Shown here in pieces: positions 43,258 through 51,923 of a stretch of DNA of 64,000 bases. The notes beneath the pieces are model-generated. The model was not told the origin of the DNA and made no database searches. It saw only the letters and a list, made by a program, of their open reading frames with translations. This DNA is from Hyphomicrobiales bacterium (GTDB lineage Bacteria > Pseudomonadota > Alphaproteobacteria > Rhizobiales > Rhizobiaceae): assembly GCA_021775415.1 (NCBI GenBank), contig JAJFHV010000002.1:1-64000 (forward strand), read 5' to 3'. Numbering within the stretch: the first letter of the stretch is position 1; each line of letters opens with the position of its first letter. The position numbers and the translations under genes are program-made.

Positions 43258-44454
43258 ATGTTTGATTCAGTAATATTTAGAAGACAGCGAAGATTTGATG
43301 CCAAAAATCCTTTGGATTTAGGTAGTCTGATGGAATCCCTCATTTTCTATCAATCAGTAACGTTGTTGGCTGACAAAAGCGTTCTTGAACAACTCGTGTT
43401 GCAATGTGGCTATAATTTTGTTTTGGAGTTGGTGGAAAATGGATTCTTGAAAATAGAGTATCTGGGTAACGGAGAAGGAATTCAAACCGAAAACACTGGC
43501 ACCCTGCATGAAAAACACAATCCAATATTGTACAGCCTGCCTGTTTGGGATTTTGACAATGCCGCCCGGGACATATTTGTAAAAGCCACTGGAAAACAAG
43601 GCAAAGGTCGGCGCCTGGCCAATCGTTTCGAACGAAGTGTGAATGTTCTAGAAACAAATGCGGATGTTATAAACGATATCCGGGATGATTTTGACAATCC
43701 TCAATATGTTGAAGAATCAGTTAGGGAAATACTCCGGGTTTATACACCTGAGTTTAGCGACATCGAAAAGGTCAAATTCAATATTTATAAAAATGTAGGA
43801 GGTTTAGTGGTTGATACAAATATCAATTACACGACACTTAATAACGTTTATAACGCACGGATTCCAAAAACTCATTCCACGATGTCAAATGCTTACTTAC
43901 TGAGCCACTTGTTCCACGTGAGAAGTGATATGCATTTTGCCTCTATGTTCGGTTCAGAAATTGCAACAGACAACGTCAGTTCTAAGTTGCTGAGTTTAAA
44001 AATTGAAGAATTGATCGAAAAGCGAACTACAAGCACCGAAAAAATGGAGAATTTCCGGAATTTTGTTCTCGATGACGCAAGAGACATCGGAGAAGTCTTG
44101 GCGAACGGGGATCGTTCATATGAAGAATTTTTGGAAATCCTAGAAAAAGCCAAGCGCTTTCAAGGCTGGCTAAAAGAAAAGGATCCTGATGTAGATTTAC
44201 TTCGTGAATATCATCATGCGGTTGTAAAGGATACATGGGCTGACAAGTTACCCTTCAAATCTTCACGTTGGGCAATTTTTACTGGTGTTGGCATGGGAGT
44301 TGATCTGCTGGGTGCAGGTGGATTGGGAACGGCTGCGGGAGCTACCATCAGTGCTGCCGATACTTTTTTGTTGGATAAATTTGTTGGCGGCTGGAAACCA
44401 AATCATTTTGTCAAAGAGCTAGGAGATTTCGTCAAAATTGACAGCGATCAATAA
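43258..44454 (+). CDS. Cargo protein of unknown function with C-terminal membrane-active segment
   Basis: 398 residues, not recognised. The N-terminal 330 residues are soluble and mixed alpha/beta. Near 345-375 is a Gly/Ala-rich hydrophobic stretch (FTGVGMGVDLLGAGGLGTAA) that could insert into membranes. ATG start; no operon partner. It lies between recombinase tail copies 2 and 3, the position of an inserted cassette. By analogy with the OLD-like neighbour it may be a single-gene defence protein with a membrane effector, but nothing in the sequence proves that. Confidence 0.65.
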   Translation: MFDSVIFRRQRRFDAKNPLDLGSLMESLIFYQSVTLLADKSVLEQLVLQCGYNFVLELVENGFLKIEYLGNGEGIQTENTGTLHEKHNPILYSLPVWDFDNAARDIFVKATGKQGKGRRLANRFERSVNVLETNADVINDIRDDFDNPQYVEESVREILRVYTPEFSDIEKVKFNIYKNVGGLVVDTNINYTTLNNVYNARIPKTHSTMSNAYLLSHLFHVRSDMHFASMFGSEIATDNVSSKLLSLKIEELIEKRTTSTEKMENFRNFVLDDARDIGEVLANGDRSYEEFLEILEKAKRFQGWLKEKDPDVDLLREYHHAVVKDTWADKLPFKSSRWAIFTGVGMGVDLLGAGGLGTAAGATISAADTFLLDKFVGGWKPNHFVKELGDFVKIDSDQ

Positions 44455-44539
44455 AATGCAACCAGCTCCGGCGAGTGCCTGCTCCTTGGTTTGTTAGTTT
44501 TTACACGACACATTTTCTTTGTGTGTAAAGACGTACCAT

Positions 44540-44689
44540 TGCGGACCAGAGCGTACCACTTTTCGAACCAAATCAACCCTAAACAACCAGCAGATTGAGG
44601 AATTGATCGAACTGTCTCTTTCGGAAGACGCGAGAAAGATTGAGACCGTCTTTAAGAAAGAGTTGGTCCCATCCACAATGGGTAAATGA
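44540..44689 (+). pseudogene. Recombinase tail repeat, copy 3
   Basis: A 50-codon fragment beginning CGPERTTFRT and ending VPSTMGK-stop at 44687. It is preceded by gtaaagacgtaccat, which also precedes copy 4. It is immediately followed, in overlap, by a remnant of the TraG-like ATPase gene. Confidence 0.85.
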
Positions 44690-44869
44690 AATCCTGTGAA
44701 TCCGTGATCATTGGCCAAACCCTCGGCAGGTTACCCACTAAAGAAATTCGGCATCCTCCCTGCTGATATTCCCAAAGTACGTGATCTAGTATACCTCGGT
44801 AACTATCAGATTCTCGTAAAGTTGATGATAGACGGCGCCTTGAATAATTCGGTTCTCATCTCAATGTGA
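44686..44869 (+). pseudogene. Deleted copy of the 46567 ATPase gene
   Basis: The 5' part reads MKSCESVIIGQTLGRLPTK, matching the start of the ATPase at 46567 (MKYEKHQPVIIGQTRGRHPR). The 3' part, from 44762, reads ADIPKVRDLVYLGNYQ, then KLMIDG, matching its end (ADIPELRDLVNLGNYE...RLMIDG). About 1 kb between them is missing and the two parts are out of frame. The remnant stop overlaps the next gene's GTG. Confidence 0.8.
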
Positions 44870-46365
44870 AATTTACACAAGGAATTATTGCTGTGGTGAA
44901 AAACAAAGAATATTGTAAATGCGATGTTCCTGATCCAGACATTGGCGGAACTTACTGTAATAAATGCCAAAATAATTTGGTTTACGAGGAGGAAGTAGAA
45001 AATTTAATTTCTGAAGAAGAAAACGGGAACGTAGTTTATGATCAAACTACTATCTCTGAGGGGTTGAAAAAAAAGCTTGGAAATAGTGAAACCCCAGACA
45101 GAAGAGTATTTGTAAAGTCAGTAGGTGCTTTAATAACGATTGCCGGTGCCGTCGGCGGTCCAATTGCAGCCGTAGAATTATATAAGAATTCTGCGGAGTA
45201 TGAAACTGCTTTGGCATATTATTTGGGTGAGTTGGAAAACGCTCTAGTTTCTAGAAATCAAGTTTCAAACCTAGTTGCATTGAAACAAAATGTACCGGCG
45301 AATTTTGCGGAAATCCTGTATCTAATTGATGCCGCATTACTCCATGGCACGGGCAACCTGTTGGCGGCAGAAATAGCGTACGAAGATATGTACAAAAACA
45401 TTGCCAATCTGAGTCCAGATAGTCAGATTCTAATCTATCGCCGATTTGCGAAAGTTTTAAACAATATTGGCAACCATGATAGAGCCGTTGATATGCTCGA
45501 TCAACCATTACAGCAAAAGGAAAATCTATCGGATATTCAGTTTTTGGATCTGTGCCGCAATAAGTTGAACGGTATTTATATGTCTGACCAAGGAAGCACT
45601 CGTTCAAATCGGTCGGGAAATCAGATTACATTAGAAACAAAAATAAATTCAGTTTTGCATGATGTATATGACTATTTTGGTGTCGGAACTATTGAGGAAA
45701 TCGACTCACGCCACGATGTTTTGAAATCAGGAATATCATTATTTAAAGATGTTGTAGAATTCACCAAAAATGGCAAAGATGCACATCTAAAAAATCATCT
45801 AGATAGAATTTTTACAATGATACACCATCCTGTTGGTGCTGATCCAGTTACGGGCTGGAATCGATATTCCCAATTTATCGCTCTCGCGTTGTCAAAAAAC
45901 AATTTCGATTTTGCTGAACAAGGCCTACTAGCAGCCTTTTCATACATGGATGGAAGCAGTTTGAAATTCGATGCGGCCACAAAAAACATAACCTCAATCG
46001 CTAAAGATAACAGAGAGCATAAATTCAAACATGGAACTGGAAGCATTGATGAAGTTTTGCATTGGGCCATGTGGGCACAGTATGGGTATGCTCGAATAAT
46101 TGACGGCTCATCAATTTTTGATACTGAGACTGTCGGTCATTTATTTAACAAATCACGCGCAATGTTAGACAGAAGAATGCACAAGAGATTTATACGCAGC
46201 ATTGATCGTTTGATGGACGCAAACGGATTTGATCCATTGGAAAACAACGGTTCGCTGAAGGGAAGACTAAGATCAGTAGGTCCTGAATATTATTCGGATC
46301 ATACATTCTTTCCATTAACGCCAAAAATATTTGAATCTGAAAGAAAACCCACCCAACCGCATTGA
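44866..46365 (+). CDS. Cargo protein: zinc-ribbon, membrane segment and helical repeats
   Basis: 499 residues, not recognised as a family. CKC...YCNKC near residues 18-39 looks like a zinc ribbon. A single hydrophobic segment SVGALITIAGAVGGPIAAVE lies at about 85-104. The C-terminal 390 residues are helical and TPR-like (RFAKVLNNIGNHDRAVDMLD). GTG start overlaps the stop of the deleted ATPase copy (GTGA), so it may have been co-translated with an ATPase before the deletion. It lies between tail copies 3 and 4. Function unknown. Confidence 0.65.
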   Translation: MKFTQGIIAVVKNKEYCKCDVPDPDIGGTYCNKCQNNLVYEEEVENLISEEENGNVVYDQTTISEGLKKKLGNSETPDRRVFVKSVGALITIAGAVGGPIAAVELYKNSAEYETALAYYLGELENALVSRNQVSNLVALKQNVPANFAEILYLIDAALLHGTGNLLAAEIAYEDMYKNIANLSPDSQILIYRRFAKVLNNIGNHDRAVDMLDQPLQQKENLSDIQFLDLCRNKLNGIYMSDQGSTRSNRSGNQITLETKINSVLHDVYDYFGVGTIEEIDSRHDVLKSGISLFKDVVEFTKNGKDAHLKNHLDRIFTMIHHPVGADPVTGWNRYSQFIALALSKNNFDFAEQGLLAAFSYMDGSSLKFDAATKNITSIAKDNREHKFKHGTGSIDEVLHWAMWAQYGYARIIDGSSIFDTETVGHLFNKSRAMLDRRMHKRFIRSIDRLMDANGFDPLENNGSLKGRLRSVGPEYYSDHTFFPLTPKIFESERKPTQPH

Positions 46366-46420
46366 AGTTGAGTGGGATACCAACCACACCATGCGATTGT
46401 GATCTGTAAAGACGTACCAA

Positions 46421-46549
46421 TGCGGACCAGAACGTACCACTTTACGAACCAAACCTACTTACAATGAACAACAAATCGAGCAATTGATCGAATTTTCTCT
46501 TTCAGAAGAGGCAGGAAAGATTGTGGCAGTGTTTGCAGAAAAGCTATAG
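46421..46549 (+). pseudogene. Recombinase tail repeat, copy 4
   Basis: A 43-codon fragment beginning CGPERTTLRT and ending in a stop at 46547. The upstream sequence ctgtaaagacgtaccaa matches copy 3. The intact TraG-like ATPase starts 17 bases later, the likely ancestral gene order. Confidence 0.85.
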
Positions 46550-46566
46550 TCACACACAATGGCTGA

Positions 46567-47724
46567 GTGAAATACGAGAAACATCAACCTGTGATAATTG
46601 GTCAAACGCGCGGTAGACATCCGCGCAAGACTTTTAGCATTTGGCCAAGCGATCGGCTGTTTCACCAATACATAATTGGTCAAACGGGTACGGGTAAATC
46701 GACGCTGCTTTTTCAGTTAATGAAACAAGACTCAGCCCATCGCCAAGGATTCTGCCTCATTGACCCCCACGGTGATTTGGCCGAAACGGTTAGAACGGTT
46801 GTGAATTGTGAAACGGTCTATTGGAACCCTGCTGATCCATTCTGCCCGCATGGATACAATCCACTCACCCATGTTTCAGAAAAATTTCGACCACTCATTG
46901 CCTCCGGCCTCATTGATACACTCAAAAAACAATGGCCCGATGCCTGGGGTGCCCGGATGGAGCATTTGTTGCGCTATGCGCTCCTAGCCTTGCTAGAGCG
47001 ACCAGGTTCAGATCTTCGAGACATTACACCGTTGTTCACAATCAGGAAGTTTCAACAAGAAATACTAGGGTATGTGACCGACCCACAAGTTCGTAGTTTC
47101 TGGTGCGACGAATTTCCAAAAATGAACTACAAAACCGCTATTGATGGTGTTGCACCCATAGCGAACAAATTGGGTGCCTTCCTGGCCAATCCGCTGGTCC
47201 GCAAGGCGGTCTGTGAGCCGGATGAACCACTACGGTTTCGAAAAATGATGGATGAGGGAACTAACTTGGTCGTTAATCTCGCCAAGGGAAAACTGGGTGC
47301 TGATATTTCCAATATCCTGGGCGGGATGATTGTTTCAAACTTCGCGTTGGCCGCTTACAGCCGCGCGGGTCAACCGGAAGCAGAGCGCAAACCCTATTTT
47401 CTGTACGTTGATGAATTCCATTCATTCACCACTTCAGCCTTTGCAGACATGCTCTCGGAACTGCGTAAATACCGACTAGCACTGGTACTCTCCCAGCAAT
47501 ACACCGGGCAGATCAGCAATGACATTTTCCAGGCCATTTTGGGAAACATTGGAACCTTAATAGCGTTCCGAGTAGGTGCCACAGACGCAGCAATTTTGAC
47601 CAAGCAATTTGCAGCGGATATTCCAGAACTGCGCGATTTGGTGAACCTTGGTAACTACGAAATGTTTGTGAGATTGATGATTGATGGCAGGCAGAGCAAA
47701 CCATTCTCTGCAAGATCACTATGA
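46567..47724 (+). CDS. TraG/VirD4-like ATPase, short form
   Basis: 385 residues. Walker A IIGQTGTGKSTL at about 36-47, a DUF87-like LIDPHGDLAETV, and Walker B YFLYVDEFHSF at about 277-287, followed by LSQQYTGQI and a C-terminal RVGATDAAILTKQF. It lacks the long N-terminal region of the 705-residue relative at 17011. No membrane segment is present. It may handle DNA of the serine-recombinase element. GTG start. It directly follows tail copy 4; a deleted copy follows tail copy 3. Confidence 0.85.
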   Translation: MKYEKHQPVIIGQTRGRHPRKTFSIWPSDRLFHQYIIGQTGTGKSTLLFQLMKQDSAHRQGFCLIDPHGDLAETVRTVVNCETVYWNPADPFCPHGYNPLTHVSEKFRPLIASGLIDTLKKQWPDAWGARMEHLLRYALLALLERPGSDLRDITPLFTIRKFQQEILGYVTDPQVRSFWCDEFPKMNYKTAIDGVAPIANKLGAFLANPLVRKAVCEPDEPLRFRKMMDEGTNLVVNLAKGKLGADISNILGGMIVSNFALAAYSRAGQPEAERKPYFLYVDEFHSFTTSAFADMLSELRKYRLALVLSQQYTGQISNDIFQAILGNIGTLIAFRVGATDAAILTKQFAADIPELRDLVNLGNYEMFVRLMIDGRQSKPFSARSL

Positions 47725-48054
47725 AATCTGCTATCCATCCACACGTAACGTTATCACCGCATTTGAGATAAATCTGGCAGGTTGCAAGTTCGGATCATTT
47801 TCAAATTAAATTTCCTGTAACTGACCTTGCGGTAGGTAGGAAGCGAACGTCATGAAAAAATTAAGGTTTTATGAGACGGAAAAAACGTTTGGCTGCAGCG
47901 GCAAATGAATAGTTGCGATGTTTGGGCAAAGGTCCATGTCACTAGGCAAATTTCGATCAGGCTAGTAGATACTCATGAATTGCGTGAATGAGCTTTCAGA
48001 CAGGAATGATTTTGATGTACGTTAGCTGATGCCGTATTAGTAAGAAGAGGCTGT
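47725..48054. other. Intergenic region
   Basis: 330 bases without a gene or clear repeat. It probably contains the promoter of the following plus-strand cluster. Confidence 0.5.
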
Positions 48055-49707
48055 ATGGAAGAGCACAATGCGAAAATTGAACTCCTTCGTCTGAACAATT
48101 ATCTTGATGAGCCGATATTACTTATCGGCGGTCTTGCTGTTCAACGATATTTCAAAGGTCGTGTGTCAAAGGACTTGGACCTGGTGTGTTCGCTCGCCCA
48201 GCAGAAAAGAATACTTGGTTCCGCTTATCCCCCCGAGGATTACGAGATCGAAGAACTACAAAACGACCTTAGGCCCTCTTTCATCTGTCACAATCGTGCA
48301 AATGGGGTAAGGGTTTTTCTGGGTCCGAAAATCCTAGAGCGGGAGCCTTACCCGCTTATTGATTATGAATATTTCTTTGAAGACGCTATCGCATTTGTCT
48401 ACGATGGTACCGCTGCGGACAACATACTCGTACCCGCCGCGCACGTCCTAGCTTACTCAAAACTGCTTTCGTTTATTGCGCGACGTGATGGTCCGAAAGG
48501 GAGACGAGATCTTGTCGATTTTGCGAACTTAACCAACTCGCAACACTTCGTTTTGAACCGATTTCTATCTTTTATCGAACGAACTGGTGCCAGGGAACAT
48601 ATTGTTTCACATTTTAACAGCAAAGGAGTTAGCACTGACGAAAAAGGCATCCTGGCAAAATCAAGCCCGGTGCGCTTTCAAAAAATCTTCCCACCACAAA
48701 GTGAGGACCGACTCCAAAGTAACAAATCGACCCATCTTCCCAAATTCCAGGGCCGATCCCTAGTCGCTGATCAGGCTCGAAAAACTCACGCGACAGATCA
48801 AATTATTGGGATTATCGCTCCGATTTCTTCGTGGTCAACGGACTATTACATTCAAATAATTAGGTCGATACGAAACGCGTCAATGCGCGAGATACCCAAG
48901 CTTCAACGAAAGTTGTTGGTTTTTGATATGTTTCGAGAGGATTATGATCATGCACAATCTATTATCAGTGACGCGATAGCAAGTAAGATGGCGGGTCTAA
49001 TCACAATTAATTGCTCAATTCCCTCAATAGATTCTACTGAAGGTAATCCCTTCGCTATGCCAATTGTTTCCATTACACACGCCGACACTAATCTTTTGTT
49101 TTCTTGTGCTATCATGCCAGATCATGCCCCTTTCGTTGCGTTTTGTAGAGAACTTGTTGCTGGAAAAAAGGCACCTACAGCAATTCTCATTTCAAAGTCT
49201 CTTGAAAATCCCTTCAAGGGAGTGGCAATTGACAGGACGAGGTTAGAAAAAAAACAAGCATTTCTGGATGCTGCAAAAGCCGGAAGCCTGCAATTGTATG
49301 AAGGAAATTTAGAAGAACTTTCGAAAGTTTCTGATTTAAAAGGGTGCGCATTTGTCATTGAAGTCGAAAGATATGACTACGACACTGGTGCTCAAGTTGC
49401 GTATGCTTTTGCATCTAATCTCAAAAGGGACTCAGCAGTAATATGCATGGCTGACAACGTTGCGATCGGATTCATTGATGCGATGGCAGAAAGCATACCA
49501 GATTGGCGGGAAAAAGGGATTCGAATATCTGGATTTGACAACACGCGCGAAGCTCGAATAAGGGAAGTAACCAGTGTAGACTATCGTCTCGAGACGGTAG
49601 GGCTTATTGCTTACCAAAAAATACAGGCACTTATCGACAATCCATCGATTGGATACAGTGAAGAAGACGTTTTGGTAAAAGTTATAGAACGGACCTCCAC
49701 CAAGTGA
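48055..49707 (+). CDS. Nucleotidyltransferase fused to a LacI-type ligand-binding domain
   Basis: 550 residues. Residues 1-190 have the nucleotidyltransferase pattern LLIGGLAVQRYFKGR...DLDLV (GG and DxD metal residues) like AbiEii-type enzymes. Residues about 245-550 resemble the periplasmic-binding fold of LacI regulators: IIGIIAPISSWSTDYYIQII, MADNVAIGFIDAM, ISGFDNTREARIREVTSVDY. No helix-turn-helix or signal peptide is visible. The enzyme may be controlled by a small ligand. ATG follows agaagagg. The stop overlaps the next gene (GTGA). I do not know this architecture. Confidence 0.75.
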   Translation: MEEHNAKIELLRLNNYLDEPILLIGGLAVQRYFKGRVSKDLDLVCSLAQQKRILGSAYPPEDYEIEELQNDLRPSFICHNRANGVRVFLGPKILEREPYPLIDYEYFFEDAIAFVYDGTAADNILVPAAHVLAYSKLLSFIARRDGPKGRRDLVDFANLTNSQHFVLNRFLSFIERTGAREHIVSHFNSKGVSTDEKGILAKSSPVRFQKIFPPQSEDRLQSNKSTHLPKFQGRSLVADQARKTHATDQIIGIIAPISSWSTDYYIQIIRSIRNASMREIPKLQRKLLVFDMFREDYDHAQSIISDAIASKMAGLITINCSIPSIDSTEGNPFAMPIVSITHADTNLLFSCAIMPDHAPFVAFCRELVAGKKAPTAILISKSLENPFKGVAIDRTRLEKKQAFLDAAKAGSLQLYEGNLEELSKVSDLKGCAFVIEVERYDYDTGAQVAYAFASNLKRDSAVICMADNVAIGFIDAMAESIPDWREKGIRISGFDNTREARIREVTSVDYRLETVGLIAYQKIQALIDNPSIGYSEEDVLVKVIERTSTK

Positions 49708-50936
49708 CTAAAATGGACCTACTGAAAAGTTGGTTGCTTGCACGTGAAAAACACGAGCACGTTACCATTTCGGAAGTTTTGATTTTGAATGAAAGGTATC
49801 CTGTAATAGTTCCACTCCGGTCGTTATTGGCGGATGCCATTCCCAGTCACGTGCATGCATTTTCCACCTTCATCGCTCTGGAAGGATCAAAAAAATCCTT
49901 TTTGAAGATTGGATCTCGGTCGCAAGTTAAAAAAGAAGTTTCCAACACAAATCAGATTCGTGAATTGATTAGTGATTGTAAGAATATTTCCGCTAATGTG
50001 GCGTCAAGTTATCCACTGCCAAAACAAAGAGCTGCTTTCGTCTCAGATGCGATCTCTGGATTGACACTCGACTTTTTTCGTACGCCCGAGCAAAAGCAAT
50101 ATGTATGCGATACGCAAAAGGTAGTTCTTCAGGAGCTGTTTGCCTTAGGAATTATCTGGCCTGGTTTTGCGAACAGAAACATCTTGGTCAACACGCGTCA
50201 TGCACAGCATCACGGCGATGATCCTTTGTTTACTCTAGTAGATTGGGAACGAGGCCACCATGATTTAAAATGGATTGCCACGATCGACGGACTCCAACGA
50301 GCCATTGAGCTTTTCGAAGAAGCCTCTATCTCAGTCGGCCTTTCGCTTCCCTATTGGCACTCGGATTTGCCACCTTTCCATATAGCACACAACGATCCAA
50401 TGCCATTTAAAGACGATTTTTCGCTGAAAATCACAATGGCTTCATGCCCGCGTGTTTTTTCGCTATCTCAATTGATTGGGGAGCCAAGTGTTTGCAGTTG
50501 GACCGAATACATTCGATATTCTCAGATTTTATCAACCAATAATGACACCGACTGCGGACATCTGGGAGTTCTTTATGCAGCTGACGCAGTGGAAGGTGCG
50601 GGCTTCTTGAATCTTCGGGTGTTTCTGGATGCTATGTTGTGGCACAGTGAAAACTTTGCGCCTAGGTCCGTGAGTGAAATCCGTCGTTCGATACTTAGCG
50701 CTTCTGCGATATGCACGTGCCTACTCTCGACTGAATTTCTTGAAGAAAACACTGAATACCTACATAGTTCGATTTACAATTTCATAAATCAGCTTCTCAT
50801 TGATGATTGTACATCTCAGGGAGATTTCTATGTGACAGCAATCCTTGATGAAATGAAAAACTATATTGTTGACGAAGTCCCAATAAAGGGCTGCTTAGCG
50901 TTAGATCCCATCAAACCAATTGTGGCGATAAATTAA
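49704..50936 (+). CDS. Kinase-fold protein with altered catalytic motif
   Basis: 410 residues. The segment GIIWPGFANRNILVN resembles the aminoglycoside-phosphotransferase/choline-kinase loop HGDLxxxNIL, but His-Gly-Asp is not conserved. TLVDWERG resembles the metal-binding DWE/DFE. A Lys in LKIGSRSQVKKE may be the ATP-binding residue. The C-terminal 180 residues are helical and unrecognised. It may be an unusual kinase or a pseudokinase. GTG start overlaps the NTase-fusion stop (ATG 49713 is an alternative). Confidence 0.6.
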   Translation: MTKMDLLKSWLLAREKHEHVTISEVLILNERYPVIVPLRSLLADAIPSHVHAFSTFIALEGSKKSFLKIGSRSQVKKEVSNTNQIRELISDCKNISANVASSYPLPKQRAAFVSDAISGLTLDFFRTPEQKQYVCDTQKVVLQELFALGIIWPGFANRNILVNTRHAQHHGDDPLFTLVDWERGHHDLKWIATIDGLQRAIELFEEASISVGLSLPYWHSDLPPFHIAHNDPMPFKDDFSLKITMASCPRVFSLSQLIGEPSVCSWTEYIRYSQILSTNNDTDCGHLGVLYAADAVEGAGFLNLRVFLDAMLWHSENFAPRSVSEIRRSILSASAICTCLLSTEFLEENTEYLHSSIYNFINQLLIDDCTSQGDFYVTAILDEMKNYIVDEVPIKGCLALDPIKPIVAIN

Positions 50937-50945
50937 TACAGAAAC

Positions 50946-51923
50946 ATGCGGTACCAAAGCAAATATCCAGACGATATCGGTCGCGCGGTCGAGGGGAGGC
51001 AGCCATTACCAAAGGTATTGGAAATCCATCTCAGCGACTTTTGTCAATTCGCTTGCTCATATTGCCATTCGATTGGACATCCAAACTCAATCTATGGATC
51101 AAACTTTCGCAAACCACAAACACATGACTATCGACGGGTACTTAAGGATTTCCAAAGTCAGGGAGGTCTTGACGTAGTATTCTCTGGCGGCGGAGAGCCT
51201 TTGCTTCATCCCAAGTTCCTTGAGATCGCCGAAACGAGTTCTTCGATCGGTTTAAGAAACCACCTATACACGAATGGCGTTTCCTCGAATCTAAAGAAAT
51301 TTTCACAACGGTTTTTGGAATCCTTCATCAGTATTAGGATTAGCATTCACACTGAGTATGTCCAAAAGTTCTCACCGATCATTTCGCGAAATGTTTCAGC
51401 ATTATTGGAATGCCAACTTGCTGTGCCTGGGCGTATTTTTCTTTCATACTTGATAGATACCCTTCCTCAGGATGCTCGTTCGCTTTACCAGTTGGTATCG
51501 CTGATAAAAAATGGGCTTGCTGGAGTAGAAATCCGCTCTTCGGTTTTATTGGATCAGGAAATTGCCATGCGGACCGATCACCGGCTTATCGCGATACTGA
51601 AAGCTTGCGAAGTAAAAAATGTAAACTGTGATATTCGAACTGATGGAATAAACTCGGCTCCCGAAATTTGTTATGCATCCTACACTACAGCAGTCATCGA
51701 CCCTTTTTTCAATCTACGGATTTGTTGTATGCGAGCTCACCTTAGTGCGAACGATGAGGCATGTGTTTGTAATCTGTTTGAAACATCGTTGAAATCCGCG
51801 CTAGCAAAATCCGTTTCCGTGCAGAGGGCATTAGGAGGAATCAAGTGTCCTACCTGTTCAAGCCGAATGCGGAACTTTTCCAACTTAGTGTTACGCGAGA
51901 AGCATAATCAAGACATCAATTAA
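50946..51923 (+). CDS. Radical SAM protein
   Basis: 325 residues. Cluster motif CQFACSYC (CxxxCxxC) near residues 33-40 and the GGE motif in VFSGGGEPLLHP. The C-terminus carries additional Cys (RICCMRAH, ACVCNLF, CPTCSSR), suggesting a second iron-sulfur cluster of the SPASM/twitch kind. Substrate is unknown; in this context it could modify a nucleotide, sugar or peptide. It starts 9 bases after the kinase-like gene. The 3' end overlaps the open frame of the methyltransferase. Confidence 0.85.
   Translation: MRYQSKYPDDIGRAVEGRQPLPKVLEIHLSDFCQFACSYCHSIGHPNSIYGSNFRKPQTHDYRRVLKDFQSQGGLDVVFSGGGEPLLHPKFLEIAETSSSIGLRNHLYTNGVSSNLKKFSQRFLESFISIRISIHTEYVQKFSPIISRNVSALLECQLAVPGRIFLSYLIDTLPQDARSLYQLVSLIKNGLAGVEIRSSVLLDQEIAMRTDHRLIAILKACEVKNVNCDIRTDGINSAPEICYASYTTAVIDPFFNLRICCMRAHLSANDEACVCNLFETSLKSALAKSVSVQRALGGIKCPTCSSRMRNFSNLVLREKHNQDIN

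Noticed and set aside
41334-46549. The four tail repeats as a CRISPR array or integron attC sites
   Set aside because: Repeats are about 130-150 bases, protein-coding, and separated by 1.3-1.7 kb of genes; there is no spacer pattern or attC-type imperfect palindrome.
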